From: Paenibacillus sp. RC334
Lineage (GTDB): Bacteria > Bacillota > Bacilli > Paenibacillales > Paenibacillaceae
Length of the DNA: 64,000 nucleotides
Assembly: GCF_030034735.1 (NCBI RefSeq)
Contig: NZ_CP125370.1
Coordinates: forward strand, 4,325,001 to 4,389,000
Reading direction: 5' to 3'
The notes under the pieces are model-generated. The model had not been told where the DNA came from. It searched no databases and saw nothing but the letters and a program-made list of their open reading frames with translations. The position numbers and the translations under genes were made by a program. Shown one piece after another: positions 9,273-17,966 of this stretch. How positions within the stretch are numbered: the first letter of the stretch is position 1; each line of letters opens with the position of its first letter.

Positions 9273-9304
9273 AAAAGCCTCCGACAAAATTGCCGGAGGC
9301 TTTT
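9273..9304 (-). terminator. Terminator after rpmA
   Basis: Perfect 11-bp stem AAAAGCCTCCG / CGGAGGCTTTT with a 10-nt loop, followed by a T run on the minus strand (A run at 9271-9276). It closes the rplU-prp-rpmA operon and separates it from spo0B-obg. Confidence 0.9.
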
Positions 9305-9323
9305 CAGCGTGTCTAAGCCGCTA

Positions 9324-9641
9324 TTAAGCTTCTACAGTAGCTGCTACTGGAGCAACGTCGATCGGGTAGATGCTCACCTTTTTGCGATCACGGCCCCAAC
9401 GTTCGAACTTCACAACGCCGTCCACTTTCGCGAACAGAGTGTCGTCCTTACCGATACCCACGTTCGTACCCGGGTGAATTTTCGTTCCGCGTTGACGAAC
9501 CAGGATGCTACCGCCGGTAACTGCTTGACCGTCAGCACGTTTCACGCCAAGACGTTTCGATTGACTGTCACGTCCGTTTTTCGTGGAACCTACACCTTTT
9601 TTCGATGCGAATAATTGAAGATCCAATGTCAATTTCAACAT
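9324..9641 (-). CDS. rpmA: 50S ribosomal protein L27 with cleavable N-terminal extension
   Basis: A 105-residue L27. The conserved core starts at [14 protein letters not shown]. It is preceded by a 12-residue extension ([12 protein letters not shown]) that in Bacillota is removed by the protease Prp before L27 can function near the peptidyl transferase centre. The adjacent gene encodes Prp. The ribosome binding site is strong (GAAGGAGGT). The C-terminal tail A-P-V-A-A-T-V-E-A is short and variable. Confidence 0.97.
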   Translation of the reverse strand: MLKLTLDLQLFASKKGVGSTKNGRDSQSKRLGVKRADGQAVTGGSILVRQRGTKIHPGTNVGIGKDDTLFAKVDGVVKFERWGRDRKKVSIYPIDVAPVAATVEA

Positions 9642-9646
9642 GATGT

Positions 9647-9985
9647 CTACCTCCTTCTTTGTTTATTTTCTATTTGAATATACTTACCGTATGATTCAGC
9701 AATACTTGTCAACATAATCACCATGGATTCCAGCAACAGTTGTACCTGTGCGTTCACATCATGATGAACTTCAGGGGGAAGATACGCGCTCAAAAAGCCG
9801 TTTTCCATTTCCGATTCCATATCAACGTTTGTAAGAGCTTCAATCGAATTGACAGTTCCTACAGTTACCGCTGATACGCCGGCACATACGATATCCTCGC
9901 CAGATTTGGCATAATTCGCATGACCTTTAATGGAAAATCCCTGTATGCTGCCATCCTCCAGTCGTGTAATATGCACGATAATCAC
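9647..9985 (-). CDS. prp: Ribosomal-processing cysteine protease Prp
   Basis: A 112-residue protein of the Prp (YsxB) family, which cleaves the N-terminal extension of L27. The catalytic pair is visible as H22 in G-H-A-N-Y-A and C34 in [10 protein letters not shown], the same spacing as in the characterised staphylococcal enzyme. It lies between rplU and rpmA, the conserved order, 5 nt before rpmA, so enzyme and substrate are produced together. The C terminus is basic (K-Q-R-R-R). Confidence 0.93.
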   Translation of the reverse strand: MIIVHITRLEDGSIQGFSIKGHANYAKSGEDIVCAGVSAVTVGTVNSIEALTNVDMESEMENGFLSAYLPPEVHHDVNAQVQLLLESMVIMLTSIAESYGKYIQIENKQRRR

Positions 9986-9998
9986 TTATCGCACCCTC

Positions 9999-10310
9999 TT
10001 ACGCTTGGATTTTTCCAATCGTCACTTTCGTGTACGGTTGACGATGACCTTGCTTCACATGGTAGTTCTTTTTAGGTTTGTATTTGTATACAATGACCTT
10101 TTGGCCTTGACCATGTTTCTCAACTGTAGCTGTTACAGTAGCTCCGGAAAGAAGCGGTGTACCTGTTGTCAAGCCATTGTCGCTAGATACTGCCAGAACA
10201 CGGTTGAACGTTACAGTTTCACCATCGGTAGCTTCCAACTTCTCGATGAACAATACATCGCCCTCTTGAACTTTGTATTGCTTACCACCTGTTTCAATAA
10301 TTGCGTACAT
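9999..10310 (-). CDS. rplU: 50S ribosomal protein L21
   Basis: A 103-residue L21 beginning [14 protein letters not shown] and containing the conserved K-Y-K-x-K-K-x-x-x-x-x-x-G-H-R-Q-P-Y motif. It is the first gene of the L21-Prp-L27 operon, with its own promoter and a structured leader. An AGGAGGTGCAAGCAA ribosome binding site precedes the ATG. Confidence 0.98.
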   Translation of the reverse strand: MYAIIETGGKQYKVQEGDVLFIEKLEATDGETVTFNRVLAVSSDNGLTTGTPLLSGATVTATVEKHGQGQKVIVYKYKPKKNYHVKQGHRQPYTKVTIGKIQA

Positions 10311-10317
10311 TTGCTTG

Positions 10318-10437
10318 CACCTCCTTATGTCTCAGACTCGCCTAATCGCAGGTGACAACATCCCTGAGGATGCTGTACTTCAGTACCTGATTGGAGCGGT
10401 TACAGCATGTGCAGCCAATCTTACGCATGACACATAC
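10318..10437 (-). ncRNA. L21-type ribosomal protein leader
   Basis: The transcribed region between the rplU promoter and its ribosome binding site can fold on the minus strand. One stem is GATTGG/CCAATC (about 10390-10416). A second nested stem is AGGT...ACCT enclosing CAGCATCC-TCAG-GGATGTTG (about 10350-10386). This position and nested architecture match the L21 leaders known from Bacillota, thought to mediate autogenous control. I assigned it by eye; a covariance-model search would settle it. Confidence 0.65.
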
Positions 10438-10443
10438 TAAAAG

Positions 10444-10472
10444 ATTGTAGCATAAGCTTCGTCCACATTCAA
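10444..10472 (-). promoter_or_regulatory. Promoter of the rplU-prp-rpmA operon
   Basis: TTGAAT (10467-10472) and TACAAT (10444-10449) on the minus strand with a 17-nt spacer: a near-consensus SigA promoter immediately after the RNase E/G stop codon. Confidence 0.85.
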
Positions 10473-10507
10473 CCTCTAGTTTAAAATGATTTTGGAAACG
10501 CATTGCC

Positions 10508-11692
10508 TTATAAAATCGTCTTTTCCTCACGCACCTTTTTTCGGGTCATTTCCAGAAGACCTAGCCGTGTCCAGCCAACGACATATGATTTGGTTCGGTC
10601 TTTTTTCAGCCTAGACTCCAGCACAGAGGACACTTCACGGCGGTTCTCCTCTTGTTCCATGTCAATAAAATCAATGATGATAATGCCCCCGATATCACGC
10701 ACACGCACCAGTCGGGCAATCTCTTCAGCCGCTTCGATGTTAGTCCGGGTCACCGTCTCTTCCAGATTGCTGCCCCCCGTAAATTTCCCTGTGTTCACAT
10801 CAATGACAGTCAGTGCCTCTGTATGGTCGATGATGATATATCCGCCGCCCTGAAGCCATACTTTTCGCGCAAAATCACGTTCCAGTTGCTCATGGATGCC
10901 ATAGGCTTTAAATATGGTCTCTTCTGCACCACGAAATATGCGCACATGAGCTTTCTGCGGACTGATTTGACGTAGTAATATCTCCGCTTCCTTTGCCTGT
11001 TCCTCACTGTCAATAATCAGCTCATCCTGCTCCGGTGTAAACACATCCCGAATCAAACGCTGGACGATGCTCAAATCCCGGTGCAGCTCACATGGAGCCG
11101 AGTGTTCAGTAGCTTTACGCTGAATGGCTTTCCATTGCTGACGCAACTGGTTCAGGTCATTTTCAATCGCTTCTCTGCTCATTTCCTCCGAAACTGTACG
11201 GATAATGACTCCTTCTTCACCTGTTCGAAGCTGCTCTCCCATCGCTTTCAGACGAGCCCGTTCTCCCTCACGCTCGATCTTTTTGGATACAGCCACATAA
11301 TCGGCGCGAGGCATGTATACAATCCAGCGACCCGGAAGTGAAAAATGAGTGGTTACTCTGGCCCCTTTGCTACCCACGGCCTCTTTCAACACCTGTACTA
11401 CAATTTCCTGTCCCACCTTCAACAGCTCGGAAATGGACGGCTTCACCTCAGGTTGCTTTTCCAAATGGGCGTGAAGTACGTCATCCACATATAAAAAGGC
11501 ATTCTTTCGCTGTCCAATGTCAACAAAGGCGGCTTGCATTCCCGGCAGTACATTGACGACTCTGGCTTTGAAAAAGGAACCCAGAATTCCCCGCTTTCGT
11601 GGCAATTCAGCTGCATATTCTACCAATCGTCCCTCTTCCAACAGTGCCATTTGGGTCATCTGTTGCTGGCATTGTACAATCATTTGCTTCAT
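10508..11692 (-). CDS. Ribonuclease E/G family protein lacking the zinc-link
   Basis: A 394-residue RNase E/G homologue. An S1-like RNA-binding region lies at about 35-120. The DNase I-like catalytic region has the metal-binding aspartates D298 (in V-I-D-V-N-T-G-K-F) and D341 (in I-I-I-I-D-F-I-D-M). The protein ends at L-E-M-T-R-K-K-V-R-E-E-K-T-I-L, just where the family normally continues into a C-P-x-C-x-G zinc-link used for dimerisation. Expected role: endonucleolytic RNA maturation or decay. It follows spoIVFB by a 61-nt gap in the same direction. Activity without the zinc-link is uncertain. Confidence 0.88.
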   Translation of the reverse strand: MKQMIVQCQQQMTQMALLEEGRLVEYAAELPRKRGILGSFFKARVVNVLPGMQAAFVDIGQRKNAFLYVDDVLHAHLEKQPEVKPSISELLKVGQEIVVQVLKEAVGSKGARVTTHFSLPGRWIVYMPRADYVAVSKKIEREGERARLKAMGEQLRTGEEGVIIRTVSEEMSREAIENDLNQLRQQWKAIQRKATEHSAPCELHRDLSIVQRLIRDVFTPEQDELIIDSEEQAKEAEILLRQISPQKAHVRIFRGAEETIFKAYGIHEQLERDFARKVWLQGGGYIIIDHTEALTVIDVNTGKFTGGSNLEETVTRTNIEAAEEIARLVRVRDIGGIIIIDFIDMEQEENRREVSSVLESRLKKDRTKSYVVGWTRLGLLEMTRKKVREEKTIL

Positions 11693-11753
11693 GGTTTTTC
11701 AACCTCTCTGGATACAGCCTCTTTCCTCAACTCCATAAAAACTTCTAACTTTT

Positions 11754-12632
11754 CTATTTAGGTTTAGTTTTTCCGCCCTCCGGCGGGCGCGCTGCAAAAT
11801 AAGAGCGAATAAGGCGTTGCTCAGGCAATACAGCTACTATCCGTCCCTGCTCATTCATGACATAAATCATATGGTATCGGTCCCTTTTGAAAAGACGCAA
11901 AACAGGCTCCAAATGTTTCATAGGCAAGGATACAATTGGCAAGGCAATACTTCCCTTGGCCGCCTCGCGGTAAAAGAGCTCGTCCCTTCCCAGCAAAAAA
12001 CGTATAAAACGATAGGGGATATTACGATAATCCACAATATTAGAATAAAGCAAAAAAATCCCTACCGCCAGCAGATTTAAATGCACAGGTCCATTTTGCC
12101 TTAATAACGGCGAAATACCATAGATACAAAATAGCAGGCTGGTCACGATGCTGGCTCGAAAAGTCCAAACTAGAGTACGGTGATACGGGATGAATAAGCT
12201 CATCAGCGCCTGCATTATTTTCCCGCCGTCCAGTGGTAAAATCGGGAGCAGATTGAACAGTGCAATGACGGCATTTCCCTGAATCATATAATTTATATAT
12301 TCATGCTCCACCCCGCTCACATTTCTGAGCAATAGAAGGATGACAATCATAATTCCGTTTTGCAGAGGACCCGCCAGCGCAATGACAATCTCCTTCCACG
12401 CGTTGAGCTTCCCCTGATCGTCAATGACGGCCACCCCTCCAAAGGGTAGCATCTGTATGGTCAGCACCCGCGCCCCCAACAACGTGGCTGCTGTCGCATG
12501 CCCCAGCTCATGAATGAACACCAGCGTAAACAAAGTCATGATCTCGATAAAATGTCCTGTCAACACAGAGGTTAGCATCACCAGTACGAACAGTGGATGC
12601 AGAGACAAAGTCACACCCCGGACATTAATCAA
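11754..12632 (-). CDS. spoIVFB: SpoIVFB-like site-2 intramembrane metalloprotease
   Basis: A 292-residue M50 peptidase with several membrane helices. The zinc-binding H-E-L-G-H motif is at 41-45 and the second motif N-L-L-P-I-L-P-L-D-G-G at 127-137, with D135 the third ligand. A cytoplasmic CBS-like tail follows (about 215-292). In Bacillus, SpoIVFB in the outer forespore membrane cleaves pro-SigK. The frame opens with TTG at 12632, overlapping the end of spoIVFA by 8 nt; no ATG or GTG lies nearby in frame, so translation is probably coupled. The gene pair and order match B. subtilis. Confidence 0.9.
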   Translation of the reverse strand: MINVRGVTLSLHPLFVLVMLTSVLTGHFIEIMTLFTLVFIHELGHATAATLLGARVLTIQMLPFGGVAVIDDQGKLNAWKEIVIALAGPLQNGIMIVILLLLRNVSGVEHEYINYMIQGNAVIALFNLLPILPLDGGKIMQALMSLFIPYHRTLVWTFRASIVTSLLFCIYGISPLLRQNGPVHLNLLAVGIFLLYSNIVDYRNIPYRFIRFLLGRDELFYREAAKGSIALPIVSLPMKHLEPVLRLFKRDRYHMIYVMNEQGRIVAVLPEQRLIRSYFAARPPEGGKTKPK

Positions 12633-13470
12633 GGGCTACCACTTCCGCCGGATCAATATACTGATTTCCTCTCTGCACCGCAAAAAACAGAGTCGCCGCC
12701 TCACTGCCACTATGGCCTGCTGGCAGCACACCGACCTCGTCCCCCTCCTGGACCCAATCATTCACCTTTAAGGTAGAGCGGGATAGACGTCCGTACGTTA
12801 CCGTAATACCTCCAGTGTGACGAATCGTAATTGTAATTCCACTTTCCGGGTGATTAAATATGTCCAGCACACGTCCCGCATCTATACTTTTGACAGCGAT
12901 TGCCTCATTACCAGCAGCATTGGGTGCAATTTCCACTCCTTTGAGACTTAGCGCAAATGGCTGTGTTATATTTCCTTGAATTGGCGGAGAGCCTTTGCGG
13001 ACTGCGTTTACCTTGTGTGTCTCAGGCTCCTCTCCAAAGATCGGTAAAAAGGACGGGGCCCCATCAAAATAAGTTTCATACCATTGTCCGGCGGCTGCAA
13101 AATCCATATCCTTATTTAAGGCATCTGCGATAAACATTCTCAAATTGACGGCATAGGGAACATCCCAGCGAAATAATCCCCACACCAACCCAAATAGCAT
13201 TGTAGCGAACACAGACCTGCGCCAAAAAGAAACCCAAAAAGACGGACGCCGGTTCTCCCCAAAAGATTGCTGCCAGCGTTGTCGTTCATTTTTCCATTCG
13301 GTTTCCGGGTCTCTGGGTCCGTTAGTACTGACTGCTGGCATCGGCTTCATTTCCTTGTTCCTGTACCTGTCCTGATTCATGCCTGAGGAATACTCTTCCG
13401 CTTTGTTTCTCGCGATCAGCTGCTGTATGCGTTCTTCTCTGCGCTGCTTGATTCCGGAGTTTTTATTCAT
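12625..13470 (-). CDS. spoIVFA: SpoIVFA-like regulator with degenerate M23 domain
   Basis: A 281-residue protein: a charged cytoplasmic N terminus (about 1-90), one membrane helix near 98-115 and an extracytoplasmic M23/LytM-like domain at the C terminus. The metal-binding histidines of M23 peptidases are missing: the usual L-H-F-E-V is L-F-F-A-V here, so the domain is probably not catalytic. SpoIVFA holds SpoIVFB inactive until the forespore signal arrives and is then cut. I start at ATG 13470 (M-N-K-N-S-G); an upstream extension is possible but has a poorer composition. Confidence 0.85.
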   Translation of the reverse strand: MNKNSGIKQRREERIQQLIARNKAEEYSSGMNQDRYRNKEMKPMPAVSTNGPRDPETEWKNERQRWQQSFGENRRPSFWVSFWRRSVFATMLFGLVWGLFRWDVPYAVNLRMFIADALNKDMDFAAAGQWYETYFDGAPSFLPIFGEEPETHKVNAVRKGSPPIQGNITQPFALSLKGVEIAPNAAGNEAIAVKSIDAGRVLDIFNHPESGITITIRHTGGITVTYGRLSRSTLKVNDWVQEGDEVGVLPAGHSGSEAATLFFAVQRGNQYIDPAEVVALD

Positions 13471-13671
13471 CCTGTTCCAGCCCCCCAGCGAGGTATGTTT
13501 GGTACATCTTATGAGGACGGGCTTCAACTTATGTTGTCCGGTTCGGGATTACGTATCTGAAAATGAAAAAATCCGACGCAAGCGCACCGGATGTGATTGA
13601 ATATATAGCAGCTATGTAGTGAGCCTTATATTAAGAACTAGGAATTATAGAAGTTAAAAAGACAAACCAAA

Positions 13672-13706
13672 AACACTTAAATAAGTTTATTACTTATTTA
13701 AGTGTT
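13672..13706 (-). terminator. A/T-rich perfect 15-bp hairpin, likely terminator of the min operon
   Basis: AACACTTAAATAAGT (13672-13686), a 5-nt loop and ACTTATTTAAGTGTT (13692-13706) form a perfect inverted repeat. On the minus strand it is followed by TTTGGTTTGTCTTTTT, compatible with intrinsic termination between minD and spoIVFA. The stem has only 3 G/C pairs, so it would be weak for its length. It could also be a protein-binding palindrome. Confidence 0.5.
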
Positions 13707-13791
13707 AGTTATTAAGATGAAAGGACTACGCGGCTTAAAAAAGCCTGTAATTCTTCGTACGTATCTTTCCTCTACATCCATACTCTTACTT

Positions 13792-13976
13792 AAAACAGTG
13801 TAGGAATTTTGCAGGCAGTAGCGAAGCGGGTGATTTGAATCTGAAGAAGCGAAGCGTTCGCCTTTGCCATGGGATTCTTACCACTAAACGTTTTACAAAT
13901 AAAAGAATCCCGTGGCAACAGCGATCGTAAGATCAAATCACACGCGGAGCCGTCTCCAGCCATAACTCACTGTTTT
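13792..13976. repeat. 185-bp nested imperfect inverted repeat next to minD
   Basis: Three arm pairs nest inside one another: AAAACAGTG (13792) with CACTGTTTT (13968), GTGATTTGA (from about 13830) with TCAAATCAC (13933), and GCCATGGGATTCTT (13866) with AAGAATCCCGTGGC (13903). The apical loop is A/T-rich (near 13880-13902). The whole can fold as one long hairpin on either strand. The trinucleotide CTT flanks both ends (13789-13791 and 13977-13979), which could be a 3-bp target duplication. There is no ORF inside. It starts at the base next to the minD stop. It may be a MITE-like mobile element or a structured 3' UTR RNA; neither can be proved from one copy. Confidence 0.7.
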
Positions 13977-13978
13977 CT

Positions 13979-14776
13979 TCATCCACCCATACCAAAAAAT
14001 TTTTTAAAGCGAGTCATCACGCTTTTCTTCTGATCCAGCTGCATGAGCGGCACTGTGTCACCCAAAATCCGTCTAGCAATGTTACGGTAGGCAATCGCTG
14101 CCTGTGAATCCGGATTCATGACGGTAGGCTCTCCTGTATTGGCTGACTTGATTACCATTTCATCATCCGGCACAATCCCAATGAGGTCTATGCTAAGCAC
14201 TTGTAAAATGCCGTCAATATCCAGCATATCCCCGGATTTGACCATGCTGTTACGGATACGGTTAACCACCAGTTTTGGTGAGATCACATGCGAGCTTTCC
14301 AGCAATCCGATAACCCGGTCAGCATCACGCACAGCAGCGTTTTCCGGTGTCGTTACGACAATGGCCTGATCCGCTCCGGCAATAGCATTTTTGAAGCCTT
14401 GCTCAATACCCGCAGGACAGTCAATCAATATATATTCAAAATCCTTTTTAAGCTCCAAAATAATATCCTTAACCTGCTCCGGCGTTACGGCACTCTTGTC
14501 CTTAGTTTGAGCAGCAGGCAGCATATACAGCTCCTCAAAGCGCTTATCCTTGACCAGAGCCTGATTTAAACGGCAACGACCTTCCGCTACATCGACCAGA
14601 TCATAAATAATCCGGTTTTCCAGACCCATAACAACATCCAGATTACGCAAGCCGATATCCGTATCCACCAAGCACACCTTTTTGCCGAGCAGTGCCAGCG
14701 CTGTTCCTATATTGGCTGACGTCGTCGTTTTGCCGACGCCGCCTTTTCCTGAAGTGACGACGATAGCCTCTCCCAT
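13979..14776 (-). CDS. minD: Septum site-determining ATPase MinD
   Basis: A 265-residue ParA/MinD ATPase with the deviant Walker A S-G-K-G-G-V-G-K-T (9-17) and Walker B I-D-C-P-A-G. The C-terminal amphipathic membrane-targeting helix (K-K-S-V-M-T-R-F-K-K-F-F-G-M) is present. Bound to the membrane, it holds MinC and blocks division near the poles. It lies 3 nt after minC; no minE is present, consistent with DivIVA/MinJ-type topology in this group. Confidence 0.97.
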   Translation of the reverse strand: MGEAIVVTSGKGGVGKTTTSANIGTALALLGKKVCLVDTDIGLRNLDVVMGLENRIIYDLVDVAEGRCRLNQALVKDKRFEELYMLPAAQTKDKSAVTPEQVKDIILELKKDFEYILIDCPAGIEQGFKNAIAGADQAIVVTTPENAAVRDADRVIGLLESSHVISPKLVVNRIRNSMVKSGDMLDIDGILQVLSIDLIGIVPDDEMVIKSANTGEPTVMNPDSQAAIAYRNIARRILGDTVPLMQLDQKKSVMTRFKKFFGMGG

Positions 14777-14779
14777 GTG

Positions 14780-15442
14780 CTACACCCCTTTGAACACGTT
14801 AAAATCGCGGCCCAGACGCACAATATTACTCATTTTATCTATTTGCATGGCGCCGTCCTTGAGATACGCAAATTCCATTCCGGATTCACGCGTCTCCCAT
14901 TCATCGGGTGGACGACTGATCATTTCGGAAATTCGCAGCTGTGTTGGTGCAAAATAGGAGGCTGCGATAATTGCCTCGCCATTCCCCTCCATCCCCGCAT
15001 GTGCCATACCTCGCAGGGCACCGAGGACATAGATATCACCAGTACACGTTATAATTCCACCGGGGTTCACATCTCCCAAAAAGAGCAAATTCCCGTTATG
15101 ATGAAGCACCTGGCCTGAACGGATAATCCCTGTCACGGTGTGGATGGGAGCTTTCCCCTGCACTTCTGAAGGCAGCCCGGGTGATTCGACAGACCGTATG
15201 AGCAGATTCCCCTTCTGTCTCAAAATCTCCAGAATGCTTTCCTTCTGTTCCTCCGTCACTTCCCGGCTTCCCAGCTTAATGTCTACATGAATAATCGGGC
15301 CGGTTAAAATATTTTGATGACTGTGCTCCAGCTTGAAACGCAGCTCACCCAGCAAATCCTCAAACTCGCATTGATCGTCCAGAAGGAATACCAGGCCGTC
15401 TTTGATGCCTTTAATCGTGACATGATTCGATTTCACCGCCAT
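14780..15442 (-). CDS. minC: Septum site-determining protein MinC
   Basis: A 220-residue division inhibitor. The N-terminal domain (about 1-100) antagonises FtsZ. The C-terminal domain (about 110-215) has the glycine-rich beta-helix pattern (repeats around G-N-L-L-F-L-G-D-V-N-P-G-G) that binds MinD. It is separated from mreD by 82 nt and followed directly by minD. Confidence 0.95.
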   Translation of the reverse strand: MAVKSNHVTIKGIKDGLVFLLDDQCEFEDLLGELRFKLEHSHQNILTGPIIHVDIKLGSREVTEEQKESILEILRQKGNLLIRSVESPGLPSEVQGKAPIHTVTGIIRSGQVLHHNGNLLFLGDVNPGGIITCTGDIYVLGALRGMAHAGMEGNGEAIIAASYFAPTQLRISEMISRPPDEWETRESGMEFAYLKDGAMQIDKMSNIVRLGRDFNVFKGV

Positions 15443-15524
15443 TAGCCTGTCCCTCCTATCTCAATCATTTCGTCCCCGGAACGTGAAATCCCTGCTAACC
15501 CGGACAAAATGTGTGTAAAAAGAC

Positions 15525-16055
15525 CTAGACCTTCTCTTCCTTTTTCACACGGATATCCAAACGCTGCAATTGCTTGCGGACTGGGACGTAAATGATGAGG
15601 GCGAACAGAAAATGGATAAATAAATCAGGAATCATATATTGTGCCAGCGCCCAATCAAAAGTCTGATGATTCAACTGGAACAGATGATCAATGGCAAAAA
15701 GCATGGAGTCCAGCAGAAAACTGCCGATCAGCACAGCTCCCATCATAATAGGCATTGGCGCACGTCGAGCTGTAAATACCAGCCCCAGCAAATAAGCCGA
15801 CAATCCCATTGCAAAAGAGTAAGGTCCGATAATAAACCCGTAATACACAACGTCATGAATAAGCCCAAAAACAATACCCAGTACCAATGCCGTATGGCGA
15901 CTATAATATACGGATACGAACAAAATGACAACATACACGAAATTCGGAACCATTCTCGGATGCCAACTATCCGGAAGAAGCCACGGAAGAATCGTTCCTT
16001 CAGCTATAAACAGTACAAACAGCAGCAGTATTAAAACCTGACCGCGTATCTTCAT
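15525..16055 (-). CDS. mreD: Rod shape-determining protein MreD
   Basis: A 176-residue polytopic membrane protein with five or six hydrophobic segments, matching MreD in size and position. It works with MreC, MreB, RodA and PBPs in lateral wall synthesis. The ATG overlaps the mreC stop by one base (TAATG), so the two are translationally coupled. The C terminus is basic (V-R-K-Q-L-Q-R-L-D-I-R-V-K-K-E-E). Confidence 0.92.
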   Translation of the reverse strand: MKIRGQVLILLLFVLFIAEGTILPWLLPDSWHPRMVPNFVYVVILFVSVYYSRHTALVLGIVFGLIHDVVYYGFIIGPYSFAMGLSAYLLGLVFTARRAPMPIMMGAVLIGSFLLDSMLFAIDHLFQLNHQTFDWALAQYMIPDLFIHFLFALIIYVPVRKQLQRLDIRVKKEEKV

Positions 16056-16915
16056 TATTCCGGTACCTCAGGAGTGTAAAGAACGAGCAATTCTTTCCAA
16101 TCCACGAAGCTGGCTGCCGGTTTGATAATCGCTGTACGTGTTTGTCCGAACTCGCCAACCTGGATTTTTTCTACCGTGCCGATCAACAGATTTTTACGGA
16201 ACTTCCCGCCTGCTCCGGACGTAATGATCTGATCACCTTTTGCGATTGGATCATTTTCCTCAATGCGAGTCATTTGAAATCTGTTCGTAGCCGGATCATA
16301 ACTTTCAATCATACCAAACGAATTATTTTCCTTGCCCAGTGCTGTCGCCGCAATAGCATAAGAATTTGGATTTTTAGGGTCTAATGTAGTCAATAGCGTA
16401 ACTGTAGAAGTGAAATTCGCTGTGCGACTAATAACCCCTACAAACCCCTCAAGTGATCTGACTTCCTGACCAACCTTGGCCCCATCCTTTTCACCAATAT
16501 CAATGACAAGCGTTTTGGAATCATTACTGACGCTATTTACCTGTGCAATCCGATAATCATATTGATTTTTGGACTTTTGCGTTTGGGTGAATTTCAGTTC
16601 TTGCTCAAGTCTGGCGTTTGTCTCTTTCAAGTTAGAAGTCTGAATCTGCTCGGCGGTTAACTGCGCTACAGCAATTTTCAACCGTTCATTTTCGCTATAA
16701 ATGCTCCGCATATTCCCGATATCTTCAAAGAAGCCCGCTATTGCTGAAGCGGGCCTGTAAAAGATACCTTGCACAAAGCCAATTGAATCTCTGGCGAACT
16801 TTTCCGGCCAGGTTAAGGAATTTCTCTGTCCAAGTGTAATCCCCATAAGGGCAATAAACAGAACGATTCCGATCAATAGAATAAATAGTCTTTTATTGCC
16901 AAACAGCTTAAACAG
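16055..16915 (-). CDS. mreC: Rod shape-determining protein MreC, probable CTG start
   Basis: A single N-terminal membrane helix, a coiled coil (about 75-115) and two beta-barrel domains typical of MreC, which couples the MreB filament to periplasmic or wall enzymes. The conserved N terminus F-K-L-F-G-N-K-R-L-F-I-L-L-I-G lies upstream of the first usual start codon (TTG 16876, inside the helix and without a ribosome binding site). In frame before it the only start-like codon is CTG at 16915, with GGGGGTGTAGGAA just upstream and a TAG at 16919-16921 limiting any further extension. I therefore place the start at CTG, giving 286 residues. A TTG start would give 273 residues with a truncated membrane anchor. 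Confidence 0.85.
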   Translation of the reverse strand: MFKLFGNKRLFILLIGIVLFIALMGITLGQRNSLTWPEKFARDSIGFVQGIFYRPASAIAGFFEDIGNMRSIYSENERLKIAVAQLTAEQIQTSNLKETNARLEQELKFTQTQKSKNQYDYRIAQVNSVSNDSKTLVIDIGEKDGAKVGQEVRSLEGFVGVISRTANFTSTVTLLTTLDPKNPNSYAIAATALGKENNSFGMIESYDPATNRFQMTRIEENDPIAKGDQIITSGAGGKFRKNLLIGTVEKIQVGEFGQTRTAIIKPAASFVDWKELLVLYTPEVPE

Positions 16916-16931
16916 TTCCTACACCCCCGAT

Positions 16932-17966
16932 TCAACGTTTGGAACGGACGGCGGAACTGCTGCGCGATTTGAACAAATGAATATTTTCCAGCGCTCTGCC
17001 TGTACCGATTGCCACGCAATCCAGAGGATTTTCCGCTACGATAACCGGCATCCCAGTTTCAGCCGCCAACAACTTGTCCAAGTTACGCAAAAGTGCTCCG
17101 CCACCAGTCAATACGATACCTCTGTCCATAATGTCCGCCGCCAGCTCGGGAGGGCATTTTTCCAGTGTCACTTTGACTGCTTCCACAATTGCATTCACTG
17201 TATCGGACAACGCTTCACTGATTTCATCCGAAGTAATCGTAATCGTCTTCGGCAAACCTGTTACCAGATCACGTCCACGAATTTCCGACGTCTCCACTTG
17301 TTCCAGCGGCATTGCGGACCCGACTTCCATTTTCAACTGTTCTGAAGTCCGCTCACCAATCATCAGATTATATTGACGCTTCACGTATTGGATGATGGAC
17401 TCGTCCATTTCATCACCAGCCACACGCACGGAACGGCTCGTCACAATCCCGCCCAGAGAAATAACCGCTACCTCGGTTGTACCTCCGCCGATATCAACAA
17501 CCATACTACCCGTTGGCTCCCATACGGGAAGATCAGCGCCGATTGCAGCTGCAAACGGCTCCTCAATCGTGTACGCTTCCCGCGCGCCCGCTTGCTTCGT
17601 TGCATCTTCAACAGCACGCTGCTCCACCGCAGTAATGCCTGAAGGCACACAAACCATCACGTTCGGATGACGTGGAAACAAAGAACGTTGGGCTTGCGCC
17701 TGACGAATAAAATATTTGATCATCGTTGCAGTCGTGTCAAAATCCGCAATAACGCCATCCTTCATCGGACGGATCGCACGGATATTCCCCGGTGTACGAC
17801 CAATCATTTTTTTTGCAGATTCACCAACCGCTTCAATGGTTTTTGTGTCTGTACGTAATGCGACTACAGAAGGTTCACGAACCACAATCCCTTTTCCTCT
17901 TACGTATACCAGCGTGTTTGCCGTCCCCAAGTCAATTCCTAAATCTTTTGTAAAGCCACCCAGCAT
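16932..17966 (-). CDS. mreB: Rod shape-determining actin homologue MreB
   Basis: A 344-residue actin-like ATPase that organises lateral cell-wall synthesis. It shows the phosphate-1 motif [16 protein letters not shown] and the adenosine motif [10 protein letters not shown]. The ATG at 17966 ([10 protein letters not shown]) has AAGGAG 9 nt upstream, so the longer open frame is not used. It leads the mreBCD-minCD cluster. The basic C terminus ([11 protein letters not shown]) is slightly longer than in B. subtilis MreB. Confidence 0.97.
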   Translation of the reverse strand: MLGGFTKDLGIDLGTANTLVYVRGKGIVVREPSVVALRTDTKTIEAVGESAKKMIGRTPGNIRAIRPMKDGVIADFDTTATMIKYFIRQAQAQRSLFPRHPNVMVCVPSGITAVEQRAVEDATKQAGAREAYTIEEPFAAAIGADLPVWEPTGSMVVDIGGGTTEVAVISLGGIVTSRSVRVAGDEMDESIIQYVKRQYNLMIGERTSEQLKMEVGSAMPLEQVETSEIRGRDLVTGLPKTITITSDEISEALSDTVNAIVEAVKVTLEKCPPELAADIMDRGIVLTGGGALLRNLDKLLAAETGMPVIVAENPLDCVAIGTGRALENIHLFKSRSSSAVRSKR

